From contig NC_063452.1 in assembly GCF_020379485.1 (NCBI RefSeq), positions 54,002,439 through 54,066,438 on the forward strand: a DNA stretch of 64,000 bases. Direction: 5' to 3'. This DNA comes from Brassica napus (lineage: Eukaryota; Streptophyta; Magnoliopsida; Brassicales; Brassicaceae). Positions 1 to 20,137 of this stretch are shown here, piece after piece (position 1 is the stretch's first letter; the number at the start of each line of letters is the position of its first letter). The position numbers were made by a program, and so were the translations under genes. Below the pieces are notes generated by a model, which worked only from the letters and a program-made list of their open reading frames with translations, made no database searches and had not been told where the DNA came from.

Positions 1-3000
1 AATCCATTAATGCTAAAAAGAATTTTATTTATCTCAAATAGTATTGGTCAAATAGGTGTAATTAATAAAATAATAAATGAATTCAATTTATGACAAAAAA
101 ATAAAATAAAAATAAATGAATTCAATTTTTTTTTCTAAATCTGTGTGAACAATGTTAAGGTGATACTTTCTAAAAAATTAAGAAATGGAGGGAATAGTTT
201 CTAACTTACTTTATATTTGAAGAATATTCAAACTTTTATTTTACATAGATATATGCTGTGATGGATAATATTTTTAAACCAAAATGCATAAGTAAATTAT
301 TATTTAGTTCTTAACAATAACATCAACAAATGATATGAGTAAAGTATGAATAGTAATATAATTTTAATTATATATGAATAACTGTATTATAATCCTTTTT
401 TTATTACATGATGTTTTAAATCTATGCACACAAATTTAAAAAGAATTATTTTTTAAGATTTAAAAAATAAAGCACATTAACTATTTACCAAATCACAACT
501 CAACCAATAGAAAATAAACTATGGAATAAAAATTCACATAGCATTAAAAGATATAAATTTATATTGAAAATTAAAAACTTAATCTTGTTCGAAACAAAAG
601 ATTTTTTTTTCTAAAACATCTTCTATTAGAAAAACAGATGGAGTCATTTTGATTGTATAATATATGAAGAATTTCAATTTAAATATTATATGCGGCTCAA
701 GGAAATACATACAATTAAAACGGTTATTTTATTAGATTTAAGGAGTTTAAAAAAAAAAAAAACCTTCAAGTCAAATTGAATTTATCAATTTAGTTATTAT
801 AATCAATACTATCATATAAAATCATCTTCCATAATACATTTATTGTAAATTGTATTGTATACAATTATCTTTCAAGATCCCAAGGAAAATATATCTTGTT
901 ATATACATAAGGTAACTGAGAATTCAGCTAGCTTTGAGTAAATATTTGAAGTTATATCATTGTCTCTATATTTGGATTTTAGTAAGTGCACCATGATTAT
1001 ATACCATTTTGGTAATAAAAAAAACAAACCAAACTCAATCCTCAGGGACACAACCCGTACATTGTAGTCGCCACTTTCAACTCTTGTTCTGTGGTGTTTG
1101 AAGACCTTCCTTTCATGTTCAACGTTTGGAGTCAAACATAAACACATATTAGTATACAGTTCGACAACCATTTTTTAGGCTTGTGTATGCGTCTACATCT
1201 TTTTCATCGGCTTAAACTGGGAATACGTAAATGTTACCAAAAAGTCAAAACTTTAAACTTTGTTTATGCTCATTCCAATCTACAATCACTAACTTTGTTT
1301 ACCCGCAGATTAAATATTATGAATTTATTTATTTATAATTCGAAGAATTTGCATTGAGAAACAAAATATTGAATGTTTTTCTAGCATGCAAAAAGTAAAT
1401 AAATTAGTATAAACATTTTTTTGTTAAATTAGTCTATTTTCAACCAATCAACTGAAAATAATTTTCAGCTTATTTACTTCCAAAAGAATAATTGTAGATT
1501 AATATTTTCTCTATTAAAAAGAAATCTTTACTTCCAGTTTCATTTTTATTTTCCCTTTTCTATTATTTCTTTTCCACTCCTTTACTCTGACAGTAAAACC
1601 ATTCTTCTTTTGACTTTGTCCACCTCCTAACATGTTACACACTCATAATACAGTCATTACTCATTATTGCAAGGGTGAATAGTCTAGAGACCTCATCGTC
1701 ATATTCTTCTTCTTCTCGCGAAAAATCAATGGGACTTTGCAGGTGTCATAGTTGGATTCAATGGAAAGTTGAGTGTCAATAACTTCATATGTAAACAGAT
1801 CTCATCTGATAACATTGAAGTACATATATGTATCATGACGGCTGATGCCAAAAATTAACCATACACAATGAGGAAAAATTACAATTAAAAAAGTCATATA
1901 TTTTGTTCTGAAAAGAACTATAATAATCTTAGTTAAAACTATGAGTTTGGAGTGCAATCCTCAACCAATCTTGCAGCCGCACATGAATAACATTATCTAT
2001 GTTTCTCAGACTCTTCACAACAACTTCTCCTGCAAATATTTGCACAAACCGGTCTGTGATCTGAAAACCGTGATTCTCCTAAAGTATAAGAAAGTTCTAT
2101 TCCTTCTCCTCCTCATGGAATCTGATCAAACCTGAAAACATTCCAAACACACCACAAAAACGTGTTTCTAGAGTTTTGGATAGTACCAACCAAGCATGAG
2201 TACATAGTTTTTCCTTAGACTTAGTGGCTTCTCCGGCGTGAGAATCTGAGTTTCGAGAGAAACACTCATCCTGGTCTTCAATAAAGATTTGAGTATTTAA
2301 GATAATTTCTACTACAAAACCTGGTCTTTCTCAAGAAGTGTGTCACAATCATTGTCTCTAGAAATATTCATCTCTTAATAGGCTAAAGAAACTCTGTAAT
2401 TCAAATCTCCAAACCAAAGCACTCGACTGCAACTTCGCAAACAGAGTCTTCAAAGGGTTTTTATTTTCTTTTACAGAAAGAAGGTTTATGATTTTCATTG
2501 AAACATACTCGTGATCAACTACTCTTTCAGGTGCGCAACAATAAGGCTTCTCGGTGATTCTGGGGAACTGTGTATTTGTGTGTATGTTACAAAATCTCAG
2601 CTACATCTGTTTTACAACTATAATTCTTTTTGAAAACAAAATATATGAATTGAAAATTATTATTTCTTCATTGTGTAGCTGTATGATATATGTATATCTG
2701 GTGGCTGATGCCAAAAATAAAATATACACCGATAAAACCTTGAAGAAGTGAGATGACTACTTACGGCCATGGAGAGTGCAACATAACCCATTCCATATTT
2801 GTGGCAATTCTCAGGATCTTCAGATAGACCTCTACTTTGTCTTTATAAACAGTTGGGATTATGATTGATGGTATATTCCCATATTCCCTGTTTTGGGTTT
2901 CGTTAGTATCATATCATTAAGTAAAACAAAAGTGAACAGAATATCAAATATTCAGACATGACTTTTAAGGCTTACTTACCAGCCGCACATCAACCAACAA

Positions 3001-4578
3001 TGAGACCACGAAGATGTAGGCGAAGGAGGCTCAGTGATGAGAATACAACACAGCTTAATAAGTAAACAATGACGAATGTGAGAAGAATATTAACAAGTAT
3101 GAAGAACCTGAGAGAAAAGATCTAAACTCCTAATGAAAAAATTCAGGTGACTTACATGTTCACCAAGCTTTCATATGTTACGCTACCAGCTAAACAGTTT
3201 CCAATAGCGAAGGACTAAACACATAGAAGACAATCTATAGATAAAAAAAAAGTTGAGTTGTATATTAGATTTATAAATAGAAAGAGTTAATTAAGTAATA
3301 ACCAACGCTGTTCAAATATTTCTTAAGTATCATGACCAAGAAGATTGTCTCCATCAAAAGCCATATAAAATCCAACTGATGTTATCAGCATAATCTCCAC
3401 CACTGGTTTCAATGAATTTATCAACAAATGCAAAAGCTTCAACATCTCTACTTGCAAAGTCTTTTTCGAAAGCTAATACATGCAAAACATAACATATATA
3501 TACACATGATTCCGGTTGTTGCATATGCATTTAAGCAGAATAAACAATGAATTAGAAGAGCTGCAAGTAATCAGAGCTTGAACATATTATAAACCTGAAA
3601 GTTTAGATTAATGATCTCATTCTCAAACAATGATATAGTGAATCTAATCCTTAATCGACCTGAAGATATGCTATAATTAGAATGGTCAAAGGAAGGAAAA
3701 CGTTTGACGTTGTCCTGCTGCATAAGGTGGACAACAACACCTTGAACCGTAGCAAGAAGTTTCAAATTTATTACAGACTTCAAAATCCATACCTTAGGAA
3801 GCTGATATGAACATTTTGAGCTCCGTTCGGAACCCTACTCCTCCGCAGGTTTCCACATTTTCCGTGAGGCTGTAGGTTTTTGGTTGATACGAAAGACTTT
3901 ATATAGGAGGAGAAACGCAGGGAGTTGGAACGAAACCATAAAGAAAGAAGGAGTAAAGAAAATGTTAAATGACTCAGAAGTGAAACGATAACGACGAAGA
4001 GGAAGGGCCAGAGACGATTAATCAATTGGGAGGAAGATTAAGTTTTTGCGAAATGTGAACAATTTGGGCCATGGAAAAATAAATTAAACCCACACAAATA
4101 AGTCCACTATTAATCATTCTCGACATAGAATTAATGACGTGGTCAAAATGCTATCTGTGATGGGATGATTTTTCCATATGACGTGGACAGTCTACCTAAC
4201 GCTCTTGTTTCTCTTTTATTACTTGTTTGATCTAAAGATTTTTTATTATTTCGAATGTCTTCATAATATATTTTTAAAATAGCTAACTAGATTTTTTTTT
4301 TTTTCAATTTAGACGGACTATGGAAATGTTTTAAAACACTTTTATAAAAATATCTTACGATATTCCTAATAAATAATAAAATATATACATTATTAAACTA
4401 TGATTATGCATATATACTTAAATTACGATAATTGAATTTATTAACAAACTAAATCACCTTTAAAAAAAAAAAAAACTAAATCACCTATCAATGTGTAGTC
4501 GAATCATTTTAAAGGAGACGACGACAAAAGGGAAAAAAAGAGAGGAATCATTTGAAAGGAGACGTGCGATCATGAATA
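1..4578. other. AT-rich intergenic region, no supported gene
   Basis: Very AT-rich sequence with only short ORFs (up to about 90 codons), none of which I recognise. On the - strand near 4025-3571 two adjacent small ORFs lie close to the DCL4 start and could be part of a divergent transcript, but no splice pattern or domain supports a protein. The stretch 1700-3550 is slightly richer in codon-like sequence and contains twice the phrase GGCTGATGCCAAAAAT (near 1840 and 2702), so it may be a decayed duplicated gene or transposon. The last 100 bases before 4579 should include the DCL4 5' UTR. What I see is composition and the small repeat; the rest is inference. Confidence 0.4.
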
Positions 4579-13955
<9,377 letters not shown>

Positions 13956-14449
13956 TCTCGAGTTGCTTTAACTTGGTTACAAACTGAGGTTATATATCGT
14001 AGACATATAATTATACCAAAACTTTGTGTATTAGCTGATATGATGGACACAGATGGTAAGAGAGAAGGATGTCTATCAAGTTCTTAACCAAGACTAAACT
14101 TAAACCCATATGTTGAGGCAAAAGTTTTTGAGCCTCAAGTTTTATTCGGTCCGTATTCTGAATGTAAACTATATGTTTTTATGATGCTTGAACCCATGGC
14201 ATGACTCTCATGCATCAGATAAGAGGATCATATGTGATCCCAACTCAACCATGTATGAAGTTAGCGCTAACAGGTGTGAACACTTGAATTTAAGAGTAGT
14301 TTCAAAAAAAGGGAACAACAATCAACAAGCATTATGATTTTGCATTGTGAAAAGTGAACAAATATAATAAGATTGATCTATACAAGAGAATAATGAATGA
14401 GCAACTTGTCCTGAAGCAGATGACATTGTTACTTATCTCCCAACTCCAA
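13956..14449. other. Convergent 3' region between DCL4 and the USP-domain gene
   Basis: About 490 bp between two convergent stop codons. It should hold both 3' UTRs. The sequence is unremarkable and AT-rich, with no ORF or repeat that I can support. Confidence 0.5.
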
Positions 14450-15901
14450 TCACAAGAAAGAGGATTGTCTGAGTGTGAAATAAAAGTAGAACAAGAAAAG
14501 TACAACTACAATTTGGAGCAAGCTCTCATATTTTACCACCATATGAGACTCTCCAGGAGAATCCAGAACCACATTTCTGTCATTACTCCCTCTAACCTTC
14601 ATCTCTGCCTCCACTCTTGGCTTTACCTCCAGTTCTCTCTTATCCATCTTCATGATGGCCATTTTTGCTGTTTCCTCAGCCATTTGAAGCCTTTTCCCTG
14701 CTTTCTTTTTCCATATCTCTAACTCTGCTACTTTCTCTTTTGCCATGAGGGCTTCTCTGCAGGCTGCATGGTACATGTTCATTGTCTCCTTCAGCTCTTT
14801 CCTCAGCCTTCTCTTCTCAGCTTCTGCTTCGTCCATCAGCTTTATATCAGAAGGACTATTAAGGTATATCGAAAGATTGGATTTATCATCATCATCCAGA
14901 CATCTAGGAATCTCCAACATGTTTGGAGTCCCAAGTTTATCATAGAAGGAGAGAACCGAACTATCTGTACTGATCCTGTCACTAATGTTCACAGTAGAAG
15001 AATCTGTGCCAAGGGATGAGAACTCCTCAAAGAAAACATCGTCTTCTCTTGACAATGACCTGCTCAAAATCCAAAATTCAAGAAGTTTAATCTCAGAGCT
15101 TAAAACATAATGTTATGGTAGATTTACATCTCAGAGGGAGCCTCATCAGTGTTGCTGAGTGGTGACGAAGGTGCAGTCCCTGAAGAAGGAGAAGGCAAGC
15201 CTTGAGGTAAATGCCTAGTGGCTGGACGTACACTTGATAGTCTTCCCTTTGATATGACTAAGACAGTGCAGAAGTCTGGAGCCCATCTCATCACATTACT
15301 TGGTATGTCATCTACTTTAAAAAGCCTTCAAAATCAAGAATCACCCAAAACCCATTTTTAGATACAAGATTCATGTGTGTTATGTCATGGATTATGAAAC
15401 TATAGTTTGTCACCTTGTAATACTCTTCTTTAACGAGGCACCTAGCAAGAATGTAGAAATAAAGTTCTGGTTAATATATTCAATCAACGCTTTCGCTACG
15501 TCTTGATCTTCAAGCATAACTACTTCGCTTTGTATCTGAGAAAAGAACATTAATCAGAGAGACAAAAAGAAAGGTAACGTAAGCAACAAGAAAGAAACAC
15601 ATATCTTCATACTTACATTTCGTCTCATGCAAAGACAACGCATTGGTAAAAACTGACGACTTCCTTTATCATTTTGTTGCTTGCCAGACAATTCATCATC
15701 TGTAGAATGTCCATTTGCATTCACTGTAGATCTTTGGACGACATGAACAAGTTTTATTGTTCTGTCTCGTGGTATATATTGTTCCACTGCCCATTTAAGA
15801 GCTTGACAGCTTGTTTTATCTTTGTCCACTGCAATAGCTATAGGGCCTTCTCTTAATTCGTTTCTCTCCATACTTTCTCTCAAATTCGAGATCATTGCCA
15901 C
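14450..15901 (-). CDS. Universal stress protein (USP)-domain protein with coiled-coil tail, no kinase domain
   Basis: Exons on the - strand: 15901-15617, 15535-15414, 15325-15128 and 15059-14450, together 1,215 nt (404 aa). Residues about 18-140 match the adenine-nucleotide alpha-hydrolase (USP-like) fold that begins USP-type receptor-like cytoplasmic kinases and U-box kinases: an IAIAVDKDKTS start, then the ALKWAVEQY helix, then the LVHVVQ strand. A Ser/Pro-rich linker follows, then a charged helical stretch (EAEAEKRRLRKELKETM onward) that looks like a coiled coil. In the kinase relatives a protein kinase follows that coil; here translation stops at 14450 instead. Its position next to DCL4 fits Arabidopsis At5g20310, also a short USP-domain protein as I recall. 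The acceptor of the last exon could be 3 nt earlier and the start could be the ATG at about 15871. Function unknown; ligand binding is a family inference. Confidence 0.8.
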
Positions 15902-17852
15902 TCAAGAAAATGTATTGAGAATTTATCAGTTACCAATGAACTTGTCACTGGTTCTTGAAGAAAAAGATAAAACATCCGATTACCCAAGAAGACAGAGGAA
16001 TTTGAGTTGTGAGATTTGGAGAGACTCAAGAGAGTTGTGGCAAAAACAAATATTATAAAAGAAAAAAAACTAAAACCCTTCCACTTTGGGAGGAGAACTG
16101 CTTCTTGCTAAAAATAGAATTGTCATCAACAAAGTGTGTTAATGCATGGACAAAAACTAACTCCAGGCCACAAAACTTTGTTAATTAACAAAATAAACTA
16201 CCGGCAGTAAGTTTTGAAACAGCACCATGAAACAAGTTTTCGAAGAACAGCTGCAAGTTTCTCTGCCCCTCATGAAACTATTGTATGAATGTATATTATG
16301 TATACAATGTCATATAGTTTGACACATTAAAAATATAGTTTTTAACTTCTAATAGTTTGAAAATCAGTCGTAAAATTTCTATAAATTTGATGTAAAAATA
16401 AATGATGAATATTAGTTATAACAATTATCACATTAACTTCACTAATACATATTATGCATTTTCTTCGGCATTTTATTTTTCTCATTATCATTCTGTTCTA
16501 TTTATTAAAATTTTGCTAATGCTTTCCTAACTTTTTACATATCTTTTGTCAAATATTTATTTCTCTCTCTAAATAGTAATACAAAACATGCAATCAATAA
16601 ACCAAAAATCTAGTTTAGAATTCTATTCAATCATAACATTATTCTTTTCAATCATAACATTACCTTATTCACTATATTATTTGACTTAAATGAACTTAGT
16701 TGGTCTTGAGGTGGTTTTGGCACTGGTTCTCTCTCCCCCTTCGGGTGTAGAGTAGCCACTGCAAGAGAACTCATGGTCGTGTCCGTGAACTTTGTGGCCA
16801 CCTTGTTGTGTTCGGTGTAGGCGGCGTTTCTGGGCCAGTTGTTGATGTGGCGGTGGCTGAGCCAGCTCAGGTAGAGGTCGATGTCGTTGAGGGTTCCTGA
16901 AGTCGGCGCTGCTGAAGGTTGTTTGTAGATTCAACTTTATTTATTATCTATCAAGTTACTATTAAGTCATCTTTCAGATCTGTTTTTTTGTTTGTTCTTT
17001 GTTGTGTCTTTGTTTCTAGTGTCGATGTTGTTTCTCCGGTTAAACGGACTTGTAAACTTTCCAGATGCCCTTTTACAGAATGGTAATCAATGAAAATGTT
17101 TTTATTAAAATATCTCCTCTATCATGGCGTCTCTAAAAGACCAGAGTATGATTTTGATTTTGATTTTTTTAGTCATCTTATGATTTTGATTAAATTAGGT
17201 AAAATAGCTTCATTTGAGTAAAAAAAAAATTTGACAACATTGTTAATTAGAAAACTACCGATGAATGAATGACCTATTCAAACACTAAATTTTCGAAAAT
17301 ATAAAATCAAGTTTGCACAATGAAATGAGTTTAATTCATGTACTTTAAATTAAGGTTCAATAACTTAAACAGAACTTGCGTTTGGAAGGAATTTTTGTTA
17401 TTTAAACTAATACTAGATTTTGACCCGCATTCTTACGTGGATGTTTTTTTTTTTTTAAGAATTGTTTCTAACCTTTGACAATGCCATAAACTTAATTTTC
17501 GATTGATACTTTATTCAGTTTTGACATTCGTGTGTCTTTTTCGATATATTTAGCATCCACTTATAAATTATGAGATTATGAGGTTGATTGTTTCCAGTTT
17601 TTGGAATAGTTTTTGGTTTTTGTTTCTCCAAAACCTATTTTTTATCGAATAAAGTTTTTTGAGAAATCGTTTTCATAAAATTTAGGGAAACTAATTTTTT
17701 TAAATAATTGTTTATTTCTATACAAAAACCAAAATCCAACTTTTCCTAGTTTTTTTACTTAAAAAGTGTTTTACATTTACTTTTATTATAAATATAAAAT
17801 CAATAATGCAAAAAAACTACCGTAGGGCATTTAAAATAAATATACATATAGA
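15902..17852. other. Intergenic spacer with a GC-richer island
   Basis: AT-rich spacer. From about 16700 to 16925 the sequence becomes clearly GC-richer and is followed by T-rich sequence and a segment ending near 17105 (AATCAATGAAAATG then T-rich). This looks like the 3' part of an old retroposon (LINE- or Sadhu-like) but I see no convincing poly(A) or target duplication. A - strand ORF of 82 codons in the island (16934-16686) has no recognisable domain. The rest shows no gene. Confidence 0.35.
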
Positions 17853-17861
17853 TAATATTTA

Positions 17862-18392
17862 GGGAAATACCGTAGGATAGCACTAAAAAAGTTTTTGTCA
17901 CAAATATAGACGGTAAGAATCAAAATGACCAAAATGTTTCATTAAAGAGGTAAATATACACTTATACTCCTAGGGTTAATTAATCCAAACCTTAGGGTTT
18001 AGAGTTAAGAGATAGGGATTTGAGATTGAAATTTAAAATTTTATAAAAATAAAAAATAAATATTAAAAATTTGAAAATAAAATTTTTTAAAATTGTTTCA
18101 AAAAGTATTTTCTAATTACAAAAAGAAAATTAAAAAAATAAATAAAAACAAATTTCGAAAAACAATTATAAAAAAAGTTCGAATTTGAAAACATATAATC
18201 TAAAACTATAAAAAAAATTATTTTTTTAATTTTTTTAATTTTTTTTTTAATTTTTAATTTTTTTTAATTTTTTTATATTTCTAGGGTATTAGGGTTCTTT
18301 TACCTATTAAATGAAACATTTTGGTCACTTTCCTCCTTGTGGTCTATTTTTGTGATCAAAACTTGAAAATTGTCTATTTAAGAGAATTGCCC
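17862..18392. mobile_element. Mutator-type (MULE) MITE, 531 bp, with 9-bp TSD
   Basis: Flanked by a perfect 9-bp direct repeat TAATATTTA (17853-17861 and 18393-18401). The ends are inverted repeats of about 95 bp that begin with GGG; the match includes a shared GACCAAAATGTTTCATT block and the ATAGAC block. The middle is extremely A/T-rich and non-coding. A 9-bp target duplication and long terminal inverted repeats are hallmarks of Mutator-like elements, so this is a non-autonomous MULE. A sequence resembling its right end recurs near 61860-61930. Confidence 0.75.
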
Positions 18393-18428
18393 TAATATTT
18401 ATAATCCAACCCTGAACACATATACTTA

Positions 18429-18837
18429 AGGGGTGTTAGTGGGACTTAGATTTCTATAGAGTTTGTTAACTTTAAAAGTTAAGAGATTTGTTAAATTTGG
18501 AAAGAGTTGTGGAAAATTTTATATATTGTGAAAATCTATGAAAATAAAGTAATGTAATGATTCTAAGAATTCATGGGAAATATGTTAGTATTTTCAAAAT
18601 CTCGTTTTGTGAGTTAAAATGTTAAGAATTCAACTCCCAATAACACTTACTTTATTAAATTTGTACAATCATTAAAATCTAAACTTTTCGAATAATAAAT
18701 GATTTTGTATAGAACTATAGATATATCAAACCAATAACACTAGATTTTAATGAGAATGTGAAAATCTATAAACCAATAACACTAGACTTGAAAATTCTAA
18801 AACTCATTATAAATCTAATTCTCACTAACACACCTCC
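18429..18837. mobile_element. PIF/Harbinger (Tourist-like) MITE, about 409 bp
   Basis: A TTA trinucleotide flanks both ends (18426-18428 and 18838-18840), the usual target duplication of PIF/Harbinger elements. Terminal inverted repeats are imperfect: the left end reads AGGGGTGTTAGTGGG and the right end, reverse-complemented, GGAGGTGTGTTAGTGAG. The interior is non-coding and AT-rich and contains a short tandem phrase AACCAATAACACTAGA/C (near 18731 and 18771). It sits about 30 bp from the preceding MITE. Confidence 0.55.
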
Positions 18838-18840
18838 TTA

Positions 18841-20137
18841 AGGCATTTTCTAGCTACTTTTTGGAACATACATCTAACAATAAACTGATATAAATACAAA
18901 ATAATTCAAATAAAATTTGAAAATTACCAATAATATAAATTTATTTATTTAATAAATTTGAAAATTATCAATATATACGTATATATATTGTTAATAACTT
19001 TTTATTTTATTTAAAGAAATTAGATTTTTTTTTTTACTATTTGATACCTATAAGTTATATTTTGTATTCTTTTGGTTTTACTTAATATTAACTAGAACTA
19101 GTATTTTTCTTTTACTATTTCATACTTACAAAATATATTTCCTATTCTTTTAAATTGCTTAGTATTAATTAAGATTAGGAATATTTCCCATTTTTTTATA
19201 AACTTTTCTAAGTATAGATTTTCAAAATTTTCTATATGAGATTCAAGATAGTTTTATTTTGTATTAACAGTTTTTGTTTTAAAATAATTTTATGTGTGTT
19301 TTGTATAATCGTATTTTATATTTTACTTTTTCAGAATAAATATTTTAATATTAATAATGTTTTTCATTTTATTAATTTGAAAATCAAAAACAAAAAAAAT
19401 AAAAAACCAAAATCTAAAACAACCATTCATATTTTTCGAAAAACTAAAATCTACTGCAAAATAAAAAACCAAAAACTAAAATCTAAAAATCAAAATCCAA
19501 AATCCAAAAACTAAAATCTAAAAACCAATGAAACAATCATTATTTTTTTTTGTATGTTGCCGACTTCTTTTGATAATGTAAATATTAAAATATAAAATAT
19601 TAGAGTTTTAAGTATACTTGACCAAAACATGTTATCCCCAGATCCGCGGCGCATGTTAGGCACAGGTATGGGGCGCAATTTATCACCAAGCAAAGAAGAA
19701 ACAAAACAAACAAGAAACAAAAGAGAAAAAAAATCGAGGGGAGCATCTTCTTCGTTATCCTAATTTCCTAAAAACCTAACCTTTGTCGTACCTCGATCCT
19801 CTCTCTCTCGTCTATCACCAACACTGTCGCCAACACAAAAAGGTCTCTCAGAGTTTTCTCAATTCAAATCCGTGGCTCGACCCAAGTTTTTGATTCTCTT
19901 CAATTTCATTAGTATTGATATGGTGTTCTTTTGCGATTGCGATTCTTAGGTCATTGTGTTTCAATGAGCTCACTTAATTTGGGGGAATTGGGTTCCTTCA
20001 TAATAGATGCATTTATGGCGTTATCATTATCTCTCTACAGAATCTTTAGATTAAAAAAAAAAAAAAAGAAATGTTCGCCTGTTGTATCTTAGGTAGCTCA
20101 GCTCAGCGTTGACTTGTTTGTTGTTGTTGCAGGTAGA
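18841..20137 (+). promoter_or_regulatory. TOC90 upstream region and 5' UTR with probable leader intron
   Basis: 18841-19540 is AT-rich with A-rich near-repeats (AAAACCAAAATCTAAA-type low complexity around 19390-19530). From about 19740 composition becomes that of a transcript leader (CT-rich, CTCTCTCTCG). A polypyrimidine stretch ending in TTGTTGCAG at 20132, immediately before the start codon context, indicates that a 5' UTR intron is spliced just upstream of the ATG at 20138. Promoter elements themselves were not pinpointed. Confidence 0.45.

Noticed and set aside
3571..4025. Possible divergent gene upstream of DCL4
   Set aside because: Two short ORFs without domains, conserved motifs or a convincing splice model. 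Kept only as a remark.
16686..16934. 82-codon ORF in the GC-rich island
   Set aside because: Low-complexity His/Pro/Gln/Arg composition from GC-rich sequence, with no domain or promoter.
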